Shown here in pieces: positions 21,701 to 32,475 of a stretch of 64,000 nucleotides of DNA (its first letter is position 1; every line of letters starts with the position of its first letter). Source of the DNA: Parelaphostrongylus tenuis (lineage: Eukaryota > Nematoda > Chromadorea > Rhabditida > Metastrongylidae); contig JAHQIW010007237.1 in assembly GCA_019055375.1 (NCBI GenBank), positions 186,001 to 250,000 of the forward strand. Direction: 5' to 3'. The notes beneath the pieces are model-generated. The model searched no databases. It saw nothing but the letters and a program-made list of their open reading frames with translations, and had not been told where the DNA came from. The position numbers were made by a program, and so were the translations under genes.

Positions 21701-24700
21701 ACATATCGTCTGTATACAGGTATTAGGATTCGGTTGTAAATGCGATTAATTTCTGAAGATCTCCGGACTCATCTCTTCATCGGCTTGTACTTTATTAGTA
21801 ATAAACGTTAGGCAATTGTTGAGGCTGTAAGGCTGAAACACGTGTCTTGCACTATTAAGTGCCATGACAGATCATGAAAGACTTAAAATATATTATCAGA
21901 TTATATTGTTTTGAGCGAGGTAACAGAGAAAGTAAAAAAAAAAAAATGAAAAGTCATTTTCCCTAAAAAGCCGACATCACTACTAGGGCTAGGGTTCTCC
22001 GAAGTCTTCTTGAGTGTTAGTACATGTTCTCTGTGAATCGAGAAATTTTCTGTCTCGCGACTCGATTCTTTGAGGAAGACAATTGGTCTCTTTGACGGGA
22101 GCGAATTCTATGTGGCCGCTCGTTCGAAAATGATGTATTAAGCGTAATTCCAAACTGATTACAAGATAAAAAGTCCGGTTATCATCTAGGGAAGTACAAA
22201 AGGCTAAAGATGTCAAGGCATTCATGAAATTTTACGTAAGTTTCATAGTCGTACTGAATGTAAGTGGAGCTCACCTAGACTATTGTTAGTCCGAGAATTT
22301 CCGCGCTCCATCAATGCCCTTTTGTTCGGATTATTGAGAAGTGATCGCTTTGCCAGTGAAATATCTGCAGTCACTCTTGTGATGATAATTCTAAAATCAG
22401 AGATATATCAACGATGGTTATGTGACCCAACTACCACACTGTGGACGACATGAGTCTCATATAGCCCACAGTAGCCATTCTCGATGCCGCAGCGCATACT
22501 GAACCTAACTAGTTGAAATAATGGTATCTGATAGTGTTGAGTGGTAAGCAAAACTTTGAACCTCAAGCGGGAATCGAAACCTCATCAAAGCTGTCAAATG
22601 AAAAGAATTCTTGTTGAAATAATGATAATTATAACCACCCTATAAACCCAATGATGTAGAGTGGTGTGCAAGACCGTTTGCGTCAGCCGGGATTTGGACC
22701 CAGATCTTACTCTTTCCGGGAGCATATGCTAAACCGTTGCACCACCGACGCTCGTTTTGCACCCTACTCTTTCTACGCTACAACGCGTTATCTGTCAACA
22801 GCCAACCGTCTACGGTGTGGCGGGGCACTTATTATTGACATTGAACCCGCTTTTGTTGACAGATATAAGATAACCAGCCTATCTCAACATACGAGCTTTC
22901 AAGTCTCCTTATTCTATTACAAGATTTTGCTGCCTTTTGGAGCAAAAAATTTGTCTCTTTAGCCGAAATTTGTGCCAGTGTCAGCAGTTCTTGATTTTTA
23001 AATTGCTTTGACGTATCTAAACTCGATATGACGATTTAGAATCAAAATAATACTCTAAAGAAACTGCACTAGTTCCCTACAATGCGTTATTGTTCCTCAG
23101 TTGAAGACCGAAAAATGACTTTACAGTCTACATAAGATACGAAAGAAATAAAGTGCGAAGGTTATTCTATTTCTCGGAGATGTTGATTGCGAACAATTTT
23201 TAGCCCCACAAGGTCGGACCAAGGACCATGTACATCTTAAGGCATCTTTAACCGTTGCGCTACATTCTCCCGTTGTTTCTATATACATAGAGATAGACTA
23301 GAGTCTCCTCAGCTTCTCAAGTGCTTTGAATACCGAAAATCGTTGACAACAACAAAAAAGTGGCACAATTGTGTATTATTTGTAAAATTGTCAGAACCGA
23401 GTGTTTGGGTGGCTAGTTAGCAAATCATAACCATGTGCGCTGCTGCCTAATTATCAGTTAACCACTTAGAAATTTGAGGATGTGAAACACGAGAGCAATC
23501 CGATTTTTCTCATCTACTGCATCCTAGTTTTAGCACCTACAAGCATTCCAAAGAGAGTACTTTCCACTGAACTGTAGGACCACTGTGTAAACAATTGCTG
23601 AACTGAGAAGAATAAGGGCATAAGGAGACAAAAATCGGTGCTTACCGTCCTTCAAATCGATGTTTCAGATAGTCAAAAACGGCCTTTTGCATCATGTCGG
23701 TCACCTCATAGCCTTTCAGACTTGGTCCCACCAATACTACGGGTCGCATCGACGGCACCACGTCGTAAGGAGGCAAGTTCTCTTGCTTAAAAACTCCTCA
23801 GTTTGATTTAATTTTATTTCTTGCCAAGAATGGCACATCTTAAAAATAACCGTACAGCATGCTAATGTTGAAATATAACAACAGTTGAAACACCTTTTTG
23901 AAAATCAACTTTTTTTTCTCCTTGGTAGGTGGAGTGGTGACAATATTCGTTAGTCTCTTAGCGATGGCTTCATCATCATCTGAAATGTTCAGTAGGTTTG
24001 ACAATTATTGGAAAACGAGCGAACTTGTTGTCGCTAAGAGATGAAGACGAAAACGAACCTGGAGTAGGAGGTGTAGAGGCTCTGGAGTCGCTACGTGGCA
24101 TCATGTTATCAAGAGCTCCGAGATTCGTCACCGAGCTGGACTGCTTGCTGAAAGTGTGTACTACGGAAATATAAAGCAGCATAAAGGGATATACAACATA
24201 CAGTCATATTTAACACCAGTATAGCATAAAATCAGCATACAATGCAGCAGTGATGGTCAAACAAATGCTCAGAACAAGTCAGATAGGAGAATCGGATTTT
24301 GGATTGAAATAGTCTCACTTGGTCGCAAAACGAAGTATCAAGACGGAACAAGATGATCTGTGGACAGTTCTTCTCTACAGAAACTACCTTTAAAATCCAT
24401 CACATGTTAATAACTGCAGCAATGCTGAGATTTTAGTAAACTCAAAGCCCTCAGTTGGGCCTTCAAACCTTTTGGGAGAAGAGGTTCAATTGTTAAGCGC
24501 TTCGCTACCGAGACCACTGCTTTGTCTTCCTGTCATTGATCTTCCAGCTCCATCAGGCTATCAGTAATGACCTATTAAAGGGCAAAAGACGAAAGGAGAA
24601 GTACGAATTTTGGTTGAAGGGGATAACACGCGAGCCCCAGTGAAGAGTAATCGCGAGTTTCGCACCAACTTGAGTTTTCTAGTTTTGCTCCTATCTCAGG

Positions 24701-27700
24701 ATTCTTTTGCTCGTATTTCACATTGTACTCTACCGAAAATTAGAATAGGCAGTAAATAAAAGAATCATATAGTGATGCATTGTAATTGTCGACTTTTCAC
24801 TTAGTAAAAAGTTAAATAACAGAAAAAACAGAAGAAAATTCCATTTTTGAGTCGAAAATTTTGAAAAGAAATGAAGTACCAAAGAATAAAACACTAGGGC
24901 AAGTATAGCTGCGGTTCGTATTGATTGTGTAAAATTCAACACTGTGAGCAACCTACAACTTGCCAGCTTTGGCGGTTTGTTGCCGAAGAGATTCCAGTTT
25001 CACCGGTGATGGAATAAATCCGAGATCATGACCTTCCTTCACTAATCGACCAATCCACCAATCGTTATTATATTTCTGAACACAGTGGCAATAGAACAAG
25101 ACATTCATCTTAAAATTAACTAGAATCGATGTAGCATTATTTTTAAGGCATTGCAATCTCTGACTTTTCTTTTTCTTTGCGTTCAGGTGAGTTGAGCTGT
25201 CAAAAGATGATGTTCCGTAATAAGAGGAAAAAATATCAAAAATTGACAAGTATGAAATGATAGAAACGTTCTGTAGATTATCGGAGATGTATAGTATTCA
25301 CTACTCGCCTCTTTGATATGTAGGAAATCTTTGACTTTGAACGAAACGGCACATCCGTGCACGGGAGAATCGTCATCGAGTGAGCCGTCATACTCGACGT
25401 TCGTGCAGATGGCGAACGCCACCGGCTTGTACTGAATTCACAAATTCGTTCATTACAGTCAAAATCTCAGGCATCAATGTAGTTGAAGACTGAGGAATCT
25501 TCATAAATACATGAGATGTTGAGAAAACTACCATAAATGGTGACAATGACTATCTGTAATAAACTACTCTATAATTCAAATTATGATAAGCTTTCTCCGT
25601 CAGCAAGAAAAATGAAGTTAGTAGAAACAAAGTTTAGAAACAGAGTCCATACGAAGTGAAAGTAGCAAAGGGTCAGATTTGGAGAAGAACAGAAGCAGAT
25701 TTTTTGTGCTTATTAATTTCCATATTCATACATGGACCGCTTTCAGTGCAGTAGTTAGAGGTGTAGTCGGTCGCTGATTCAAACGGACGATCTAGCAAAA
25801 CCAATCCTCCACCCATACCTCAATGGTGAACTGATAGAGAAATTGCTTGGGGAAGATGAACAACTATCGACTATATCATTAAGCCGTTACAATTCCCTTC
25901 ATATCTCATATATGCATATTCCTGAAGCTTATTGGCTTCTCTTCATAGAGTCTCGTTCACGAATTCATCAACTGTGAACGTTTACGTATTTAGACGACTC
26001 AAGTTCATAGGTCATGTGTGTCCCACAATTTATTTCATCCAATCCATCTTGTTTTAACCGCCGTTCCCGTAAGTAGTCGAGTTCTTCGATTCGTTAAGCT
26101 GCAAAACAAGATGTGCCATCTACTTGTGTTATTGATACAGTGAATGATGTTTGAGTTTGATTTTCCTGAATCCTGAAACAGCCGCACTTACTTGAACTCT
26201 CTAGACTTTGCCATTCTTCCACAAACATAGTGACGTTTGTGACTATATCGGATCCGCGCTATAGTGGCTCTCTGCTCTATTAACAAGAGCGAATTTTCAA
26301 ACGATAACATAGAATAATAAGTATGGGTAAAGTAGATAACACTTTTGCGACCGCTAGCACTGCGGCTGAGCGAGCCAAGATTTAAACGAGAATTTTATTT
26401 GGCCGGAATCAGTATTTCTTTAATAATCAGTTCAGTAATAAGTAAGGGGAACAGCAAGCTGGCCTTTTCTGAGATGACCATTCTATTATTCTGCTCGGAT
26501 CTCTCGTTTTCTTAAAAAAAAAGAGGAATTTTGGGCTAGGAAATGACTAACTATAGAGGGCAAAACTTAAGGCAATGATTGACGTCCGTACCGAAATCTG
26601 TACGTATGACGCGAAACGTGCGAGAGACGCGTGCACCGAGCAATGCGCATTTTCGTCAAAAGGTTAAGAAAACATGCTTTCCAGAGGCCAGTTTCCATAT
26701 TACCTTGGCATGAGAGGTATTTTCTTCATCTAGCTGTGAATTAGAATGCAATGGATTGTGATTTTTAACAAATCGATTCAATTCGTATGGCAGTTCACTT
26801 GGCTTATTTCGACTCCATGCGAGTACGAAGGCCCGTACTGCACTAAAAAAGAAGGCGAAGGCGCTAGCCGTAATAGAGTGTTCTCAAGTTCTTAGCGATG
26901 GTTTGCCAGTCTTAATTAATCGCAGAAAGCTTTTCAAACAAGTTCTACATTCATTTATGGCCCATGGAGAGTGGAGAGGCTCGAATAGCCCCGAGTGAGA
27001 TGAAGCCAAGAACCATGTCTGTATTAGGCATCTCCAAACACTCTTCATCGCTCTTCCAATGTGAGAGTTTCGATTATATGTTGGCGCGCGTTAATTTATC
27101 CCTTCTGACGACGACTCAAATAATGATTATCAGGCATATTGAAATTTGAGCTGTGGTCTTAAGAAAAAACTCGAAACGAAAGATATGATATATTGAATAT
27201 GCTAGCCACGAGCATTCGAGTGTACAACACTCTGTGTTTGGTGAGTTTTTCACTGGACATAGAGTGTAAAGCGTTCGCCGTCGCTAACTCTTATTGTGGG
27301 AACTGGAGCACCCAGAGAGATTAGCAAAAGACGAGAAAGGGTAACTGCTCGACTGACGAGATCGCAAGATCGAAACACGTGTATCGGGCTCTATAAGTCA
27401 GCCTTCATTGACGGACCACTGACATGCGTGGCTCAAATAATGATTATCAGGCATATTAAAATTTGAGCTGCGGTCTTAAGAATACACTCGAAACGAAAGA
27501 TATGATATATCCCTTCTGAGTCAACGAAAAGAATTTCAGACAGAGTGACTTTCTTTCCTGATTAAGTTTATGTAAAAAGTCACGTCGAACACAAATTTAT
27601 ACAAATTGTTCAGCTCTAAGCGCGTATCCACAAGTGCAGTCAAGACGAATTAACGAATGTCAGCGCTTACGAGAACTGCAAGAAGTGTCGTGTACCTAAC

Positions 27701-29134
27701 TCGGCTAACGAGAGAATTGGCCGAAACGCTTTGAGGTCAGCGATCAAGAATTGAACGAAAAACCGTCATCACGGCAATCGTATCAAGTAATTCCGGCGAA
27801 CATTACCATCTATCGTTAAGTACTGTTTGAGAGGGTGAAAATTAGACACAATGCCGAATATGCCTAACTTCCATTGGAAAAAAATCATTAAAATAACTAC
27901 AACCGAACGATAAATGGATAATCAGCGTGATAGGTACGGTATCAGATAGTGAGTCCTCTCATAGAGACATGGGAAATCTACTCAACATTGTTCATGTATG
28001 TTGCAAGACTCTGACAGTACCACTAATCCGACAACAGCAAAAATAACTGGTAAACGTAGGTAGTATTATTGAACGCCAGTAGAGAATTGTGGTCTCATAA
28101 ACCTAAGCCTAAACGTGATCTCGTAACTTCTTGTTTGAAAAAAAAACAGTCAATAACATCGCAAATTCGTAGAAACAACAACTCTCCACAAGAGCCTGAT
28201 ATTATAAAGTCATTCGCGCTCTATCTCTTCTAGTTTCCTGTGGCTAGATGTTAACGTTATCTGATAAACCTTCTGCGATATTACTGAGCTCCTCTCATAT
28301 TTGATTACGATAAATTCAATACTGCATTTTTCTTTCTCGCCATGAACCTTTTGTTAACTGCAGTTTCTCAACAAAAAAAAAGATTTGAGCTGAAGAGTTC
28401 TAGATACCTACTTGGGAAGGCGATACTCGACCTAAAATGCATTTGAATATAACAGAAAACAGAAGTCCAGGATGTGCGAAAATATGGTATTTCAGACATA
28501 AAGCTGATGAAAGTGTCTCGAGAATAGCGTGCATTCTTTAAAAAGAAATGAAAAAGTTTTCAGTAGAATAATCTGAAATTTGACCCAAATTTCTTGTTTT
28601 CCTTCAACAGCACGTCAGTTCCTGGCTCGAGAACTTTGAAGCACTAGCCTTTCTGGGTTTTCTGGGTTACGTATAACGCTGTGGTTCAAGGTGTACTCCA
28701 ATGTAACATCGCCATCGGTATGATCCGTCGACCCCGGGACAAACTAAATCTTCGACGCACTGGCTCGAGAGTTGTCTGGGAGAATAAAAACACCGACAAG
28801 ACACATTGGCAGCAGACTGCAATTCATTTATAGAGACCCTATATACATCTAGTGACTCTGTGACGCTTGAAGTCGAGTGCATAACAAATGGCTAAGAGAT
28901 TGATCAACGGTGGAGACTTTCCTCATTTTTTTGTCAGATGAAAGATTACTGTTCATTTTTGACATTCAGAAGGAGGGTTCAGTCCATTCAAAGATTTGTT
29001 AGTGATTGGCTGACCTTGGCTCTTTCAAGTTGAAGGGCAGCCTGGCGCTCGGCGTCACGTCTCAGGGTCTCTCGATTGCCAGCCTCCAGCTCCACATCGT
29101 CGTCATGGTGGCTGTAGTTCGAATCGGCGCTTTC
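15725..29134 (-). CDS. ccb-1: Voltage-gated calcium channel beta subunit (CACNB), N-terminus incomplete
   Basis: Exons, 5' to 3' on the minus strand: 29134-29015, 25431-25309, 25075-24957, 24147-24059, 23979-23894, 23785-23646, 22390-22275, 20402-20251, 19155-19060, 18488-18306, 16844-16653, 15937-15725. All phases agree and give 543 codons ending in TAA. Numbered from the first listed exon: residues 1-40 hold the pre-SH3 segment (ESADSNYS ... LERAK); the SH3 follows ([41 protein letters not shown]); then a Lys-rich HOOK; then the guanylate-kinase-like domain from about 181 ([19 protein letters not shown]) to about 382 ([20 protein letters not shown]). A Gly/Pro/Met/Gln-rich tail of about 150 residues is not conserved in vertebrates. 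Family role: cytoplasmic subunit that binds the pore alpha-1 interaction domain and controls channel trafficking and gating. The GK P-loop is the degenerate, non-catalytic form expected for this family. Confidence 0.93.
16025..16270 (+). repeat. tRNA-derived SINE S1, degraded copy
   Basis: The head GTGTGGCGCAGAGGTTCGAG and B-box-like GTTCGATCCTACGCTC are recognisable, followed by TTCATCAAGGCTTCCA and ACTTGTCTGGGAATAAGGAA. It lies in the last intron of ccb-1, opposite to the gene. A further weak head (GTAGCACAGTGGTTAAAAG) lies near 16978. Confidence 0.6.
17275..17375 (+). repeat. tRNA-like palindromic element, single arm
   Basis: AACGGTGTAGTGGCAGCACG (A-box-like) is followed by GACGGATTCAACTCCCGTCT (B-box-like) and TTTTGCCTACCACTCAACTC, the standard terminal sequence. 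No inverted left arm was found. It lies in an intron of ccb-1. Confidence 0.6.
17691..17880. repeat. Short inverted-repeat MITE in a ccb-1 intron
   Basis: The left arm 17691-17747 (AATATGATAATCTGGTAACA ... GAGGTCTGGTAC) is repeated inverted at 17826-17880 (GTACAAGACCTCATTAGAGG ... CAGATTATCAA), about 55 bases per arm with scattered mismatches. A related half lies near 21890-21925 (ATTATCAGATTATATTG, then TTTTGAGCGAGGT). Confidence 0.7.
19355..19890 (+). mobile_element. Mariner relic with internal deletion (family M2)
   Basis: The left end resembles GGTGAAAAAAGTTATTGCGG and the right end AATTACTTTTGCACCAATC is the inverse of the TTGGTGCAAAAGTAAT terminus seen at 41941. Blocks such as ATGTTCTGTTG, TTTTAGACTATGGAGAGGA and CAAGAAGTTTCAAAACGGAG match the element at 41938-42760. 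A second terminus (CGCAGTTACTTATGCACCCG, 19713) lies inside, so two nested or sequentially deleted copies are possible. It is non-coding and lies in an intron of ccb-1. Confidence 0.65.
20403..22274. other. ccb-1 intron, no recognised content
   Basis: A 1.9-kb intron inside the guanylate-kinase-like coding region. Several short open frames occur (for example 20809-21009 on the plus strand), but none shows a family motif or splice-compatible extension. A related MITE half is suspected near 21890-21925. Confidence 0.5.
22534..22830. repeat. Palindromic tRNA-like MITE, two left arms
   Basis: TGTTGAGTGGTAAGCAAAAC then GGGAATCGAAACC at 22534, and TGTAGAGTGGTGTGCAAGAC then CCGGGATTTGGACCC at 22655, are two left-type arms in direct order. 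The second goes on to GCTAAACCGTTGCACCACCG, the inverse of the A-box-like part. They lie in an intron of ccb-1. Confidence 0.6.
25303..25308 (-). other. ccb-1: GC donor of a GC-AG intron in ccb-1
   Basis: The conserved SH3 sequence runs HIKE | KYNNDWW across an intron whose donor reads GAG|GCGAGT rather than GT. The acceptor at 25076 is a normal TTTCAG. No nearby GT keeps both frame and family sequence, so a GC-AG intron is the simplest reading. A sequencing error or T-to-C variant is the alternative. Confidence 0.7.
27117..27508 (+). repeat. Direct repeat pair plus a half fold-back element
   Basis: The sequence starting CTCAAATAATGATTATCAGG at 27117 recurs at 27432 for about 76 bases with few differences (both end ACGAAAGATATGATATAT). 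Just before the second copy, 27385-27440 (GGCTCTATAAGTCAGCC ... GCGTGGCTCAAATAATG) matches the right arm of the fold-back element at 50805-50975. Confidence 0.65.
28670..28915 (+). repeat. tRNA-derived SINE S1, strongly degraded
   Basis: Scattered matches in the S1 order: GTCGACCCCGGGACAAACTA, TTGTCTGGGAGAATAA, CACATTGGCAGCAGACTGC, GAAGTCGAGTGCATAAC, GATTGATCAACGGTGGAGAC. The head is unrecognisable. It lies in the large ccb-1 intron. Confidence 0.5.
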
Positions 29135-30893
29135 CTAAACTCATCTGATATTTTTGTGTGTTTTTATTGTATGAAACATGATAAAGGCATAATGATGGAA
29201 TTTCTTGAAGCCTATACCATTTGAATAACAGCCTTTCTATGTTGGAAAAGATGTTTATCGAATACAAAGGAACTTTGACCTGATTTCAGCTAAAATTATT
29301 CTACTTTATCAGATGAGAGAGTTGCTTTGAATTAATTTCAGCACGGCACAATCACTTTTCCTTGATATTACAAAGTATCCTTGATGAACCGAACACGACT
29401 GTCTATGTATAACACCTAATTTAACGACTTGCCCTACCGACAAAAGTTGTTTCACATGAGTTCAGGTCAATATAACTCTCTTGTGGGATGAACGAAGACG
29501 AATGTTGTAGACACATGGGTAGATCACTTGTGCCCGCATAAAAAGAACATTTAGATGGAAAGTTCAAAGACCGACAAAGTTTTCCTGAGTATATATGGGG
29601 CACAAGCCTAAAAGTGATAATTCTGAAGTGACAGTCGCGATCCTGACGCAAGGATTAAGAATCTCAGTTGGCAAAGTCCTCGAAATTTTTGGCTAAATAT
29701 TAGAAATCGAGAATGATTGGGTTGAACGGATACTGCACAGTCATGTGTGGCGTTGTGTTGTAGCTAAGCTTCCTTTCTTAATCGTAATGAAGACCATTTA
29801 TGTGAATAGTACACGGATGATGTAGCTCTGAGATTATGGTTGGATTAGGCAATGATTCTCCATCAAAACTGAAGAATATTTTTTGAATGAAGCTGTCCTA
29901 CAATACTTTCAGGCATTTTGAGAAGGCGAAGTCGCGGAAATGATAGCCGATAAAAGGGGAAACACCTGCCAAGAACCTCGTGTTTGCTCAGAAAGGGAGA
30001 GTTCGTAGGACTAAAATGTGTCGCTCTCCTTTACCCCAGAAATTTCATAGTCACTGGCAAATGAAGGGGTTTCTTGAACGAAAGAATTCTTATATTCTAA
30101 ATATAACATTTGCCGTACTGAACCATTCGAAAAAGGACTTCGACAATAAATATTAACAATTTTGTTAATTCTCCAGCCGGTATATGCCAGAAGAGAAAAT
30201 TCTCCAACTAAGAAGAGTTAGAATTGGGGAAAAAAACGAATTTCCGCATCAACAAGCTTCTATCGAAGGAATTATGGTTTCATTGCCGTCTATAAACTGC
30301 ATGTAACTCCATATATTTAACAAAGTATTTCGTTTACTCCATTTCAAAATCATAAAGAATAAATCTCCACTTCTATAGATGGGTGATTCCCTCGCTAACG
30401 AAAAAAACTAGAAAAAGTCTTGATATAAAACTCTTGTGCTCACGAATAAAATTCTACTTCTTTTAAGTGGATTTCCCGGCTAGCAAAAAGAAAAAAAGAA
30501 TGTTAAAATGAATGTTCATCACGAGGTTGTAAAACAGTCGATCATACGGGAAAAAAAGAAAAAGGCAAAAAGGCCTGAGCGTCAAAACGGTAGTTTTCAG
30601 GCTATTTAGCTATTCTTCTTTACACTCTAGGGTTTTCTCCTTCAATAGCTAGCAATTTCTCATTACTGGGCATTTCCAAAATTTATCTTCTAATATCACT
30701 CACTCACTACCCCATCGATAAAAGAAGTCGAACTCGACACCTAAAGCGTGAAAGAGGATAGGGGATCGCGAGCTGAGAAAAACAGTTGAGTATGTTGAAC
30801 GACACGTCAAACGCGAACGTAATCAACATCTTCACATCAAGGGAAGACCTCGATGAGATTGGAAATTGACTAAAACTGCCAAAAAAAACGCAC

Positions 30894-30945
30894 CCTTCGG
30901 TTTTCGATGCGCGAAGCCGGCCATGGCAGGCCGCTCGAAGGCGCA
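30894..30945 (-). other. ccb-1: Candidate 5' exon of ccb-1 (or of an isoform)
   Basis: On the minus strand an acceptor (CTTTTCAG, ending at 30946) is followed by 21 bases, an ATG at 30924-30922, the short peptide MAGFAHRKPK, and a GTGCGT donor after 30894. A short variable N-terminal exon with an upstream acceptor suits an SL-spliced start, and vertebrate beta subunits have such exons. However it ends in phase 1 while exon 29134-29015 starts in phase 0, so at least one further exon would be needed. None was found. Confidence 0.3.
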
Positions 30946-31109
30946 CTGAAAAGCAGCAAAAAATCAAGTGTTCTAGCCAAAATTTAGATTGAAATAGGAT
31001 GCTTTTGGGAATATAAAGATATCTCTGATGAAATACTGCCGCAAAGAAGGAGAGAAATCGGTTACGTCAGGATTTTTCAGGAAAAAAATGGCGAAGGAAC
31101 AAAATCAAA

Positions 31110-31209
31110 GAAAGAGGGAGAAAGAGAGAGAGAAATGAAGAGAGAGAGAGAGAGGGAAAGGGCGAGAGAGAGAGGGAAAGGGAGAGAGAGAAAGAGAGAG
31201 AGAGAGAGA
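31110..31209. repeat. (GA)n microsatellite
   Basis: About 100 bases of near-pure purine GA repeat with AAAG/GGGC interruptions. It yields spurious Arg/Glu or Ser/Leu frames on either strand. It lies 5' of ccb-1. Confidence 0.95.
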
Positions 31210-31479
31210 ACAACACGACGATGTGAAGGTTCTCTTGTGAAGAAAGTGATAACGAGAAATGAAAGAGAGCTGAAGAGGCGTCGCATTCGCAAGAATATCG
31301 GTGTTCAGTCATTGAAGACTCGCGTGAGATTCTGAAGAGAGGAGAAGAGTAATTGGATTCAAACGGGTGCGGCACACTTTTCGAACTTCTCAGTCGTTGC
31401 GTTGTTGTTCTTTGGTCATATTAGCTCTTTATTGAATATTCAAACGTTGAACAAAAGGACACGTTATTGAGTTTCGCTT

Positions 31480-32020
31480 GTCACCTCGTCGACACCGTCA
31501 AGGCCTCCCCAATTTCGCCGGAGAGAACAAGCCGTCTTTGAAGAGCCATGAGAGGATCTCAGGTGACCCGCCCGAGTCCAGCCACGTCTGAGCATCATTC
31601 CCCGCGGGGAATTCCCCCTTCCCCACGGCCACTAGAAACACGCAGAAGCCCGAGTAACTACTGCTGGGGCCAATTGTCACGTCGGTTCGATGGGGACTTG
31701 ATCCGGCTCGACATCGATTGTTTGCTGAGTACACGACGACGGTGGTGGTGATGGTGGTGGGTGGGAGGACGAGCAGCTGGAGAAACAGAGTGGGTGGCCG
31801 CATCGCGACCGCCCGCCATGCCGCTGCCGGAGGGCATTCGCCGCAATCCGGATGGGCGCGCGGCAGAAGTCGTCGCCGCGCGAGGAATATCCAGACGGAT
31901 ACAGCACTGCGCCTGACTTTGAGGCTCCGCCTAAATGATGGACGGTGGGAACACCACACCAGGTAGGATCGAATCGAGCAGGTGGTGTCTTGGGAGTCAG
32001 GGAACACATTCACCTGCTAA
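31480..32020 (-). promoter_or_regulatory. GC-rich block, possible ccb-1 promoter or first exon
   Basis: The GC content is clearly above the surroundings, with overlapping open frames on both strands (for example 31498-32013 and 31658-31846 on the minus strand, the latter with a run of six His). Position upstream of ccb-1 suggests a promoter or 5' exon. No frame shows beta-subunit similarity and no donor could be tied in phase to exon 29134-29015, so a coding claim is not made. Confidence 0.3.
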
Positions 32021-32068
32021 TATATGTCGCCATAATTCAAACATCCGCCTTTCTATGAACCTTGACAT

Positions 32069-32107
<39 letters not shown>

Positions 32108-32155
32108 CTAAAGCTTTTTAAAAGCTATAAGCTTTTTAAAAGCTGTATATTTATA
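32069..32155. repeat. (AT)n tract with duplicated palindrome
   Basis: About 36 bases of alternating AT, then AAGCTTTTTAAAAGCT twice in tandem, separated by ATA, each unit being a perfect palindrome. TATATTTATATATAA follows. Next to it, at 32160, an S1 SINE begins. Confidence 0.8.
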
Positions 32156-32159
32156 TATA

Positions 32160-32350
32160 AGGCGCATATGGCGCAGTGGTTTAGAGGTGCTGTGCGTCGC
32201 ACACAAGGTCAATGGTTCGATCTCACGCTCGTGGCTCACCAAGCCATCCATCTCTCCGGGGACGTAAAAGGGGAGGATAAGCGGTAAAAATCAAAGAGGA
32301 ATGCATGTTGCAACCCTCAGGGATTGTCGAACACCGAGAGCTTTATGATT
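32160..32350 (+). repeat. tRNA-derived SINE S1, internally deleted
   Basis: The head is well preserved: ATGGCGCAGTGGTTTAGAGG, then ATGGTTCGATCTCACGCTCG and TCACCAAGCCATCCATCTCT. The middle is deleted and the end keeps CCTCAGGGATTGTCGAACAC and CCGAGAGCTTTATG. It shows the A and B boxes of the family clearly. Confidence 0.8.
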
Positions 32351-32389
32351 TCATCCTTTATGTAAATCGTAGAGACTTATTTTGATTAC

Positions 32390-32475
32390 CTGCCGCGAGG
32401 TTTCTAATCGTAGTAGGAGCAGCAGTTCAATGGATGACGTTTCGGCGAGTCGCCTTCCTCAGAGTTCGCGCTTAC
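32390..32475 (+). repeat. Dispersed repeat R2
   Basis: GCGAGGTTTCTAATCGTAGTAGGAG-like start, then a core of GTTTCGGCGAGTCGCC and TTCCTCAGAG. The same order of blocks occurs at 36050-36130. Origin unknown. Confidence 0.55.

Larger units (their letters stand above)
25432..29014. other. Large ccb-1 intron with relic repeats
   Basis: A 3.6-kb intron between the pre-SH3 exon and the SH3 exon. It contains a direct repeat pair at 27117-27192 and 27432-27508, part of a fold-back element at 27385-27445, and a degraded S1 SINE at 28670-28915. 25440-27100 and 27510-28660 show no recognisable gene, RNA or repeat. Confidence 0.55.

Noticed and set aside
31067..31375. Open frames of Ser/Leu or Arg/Glu repeats on both strands
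   Set aside because: They are translations of a GA microsatellite and have no unique sequence.
31498..32013. A 171-codon minus-strand open frame as a real gene
   Set aside because: The block is GC-rich, so all frames stay open; two other frames are equally open and none shows a domain.
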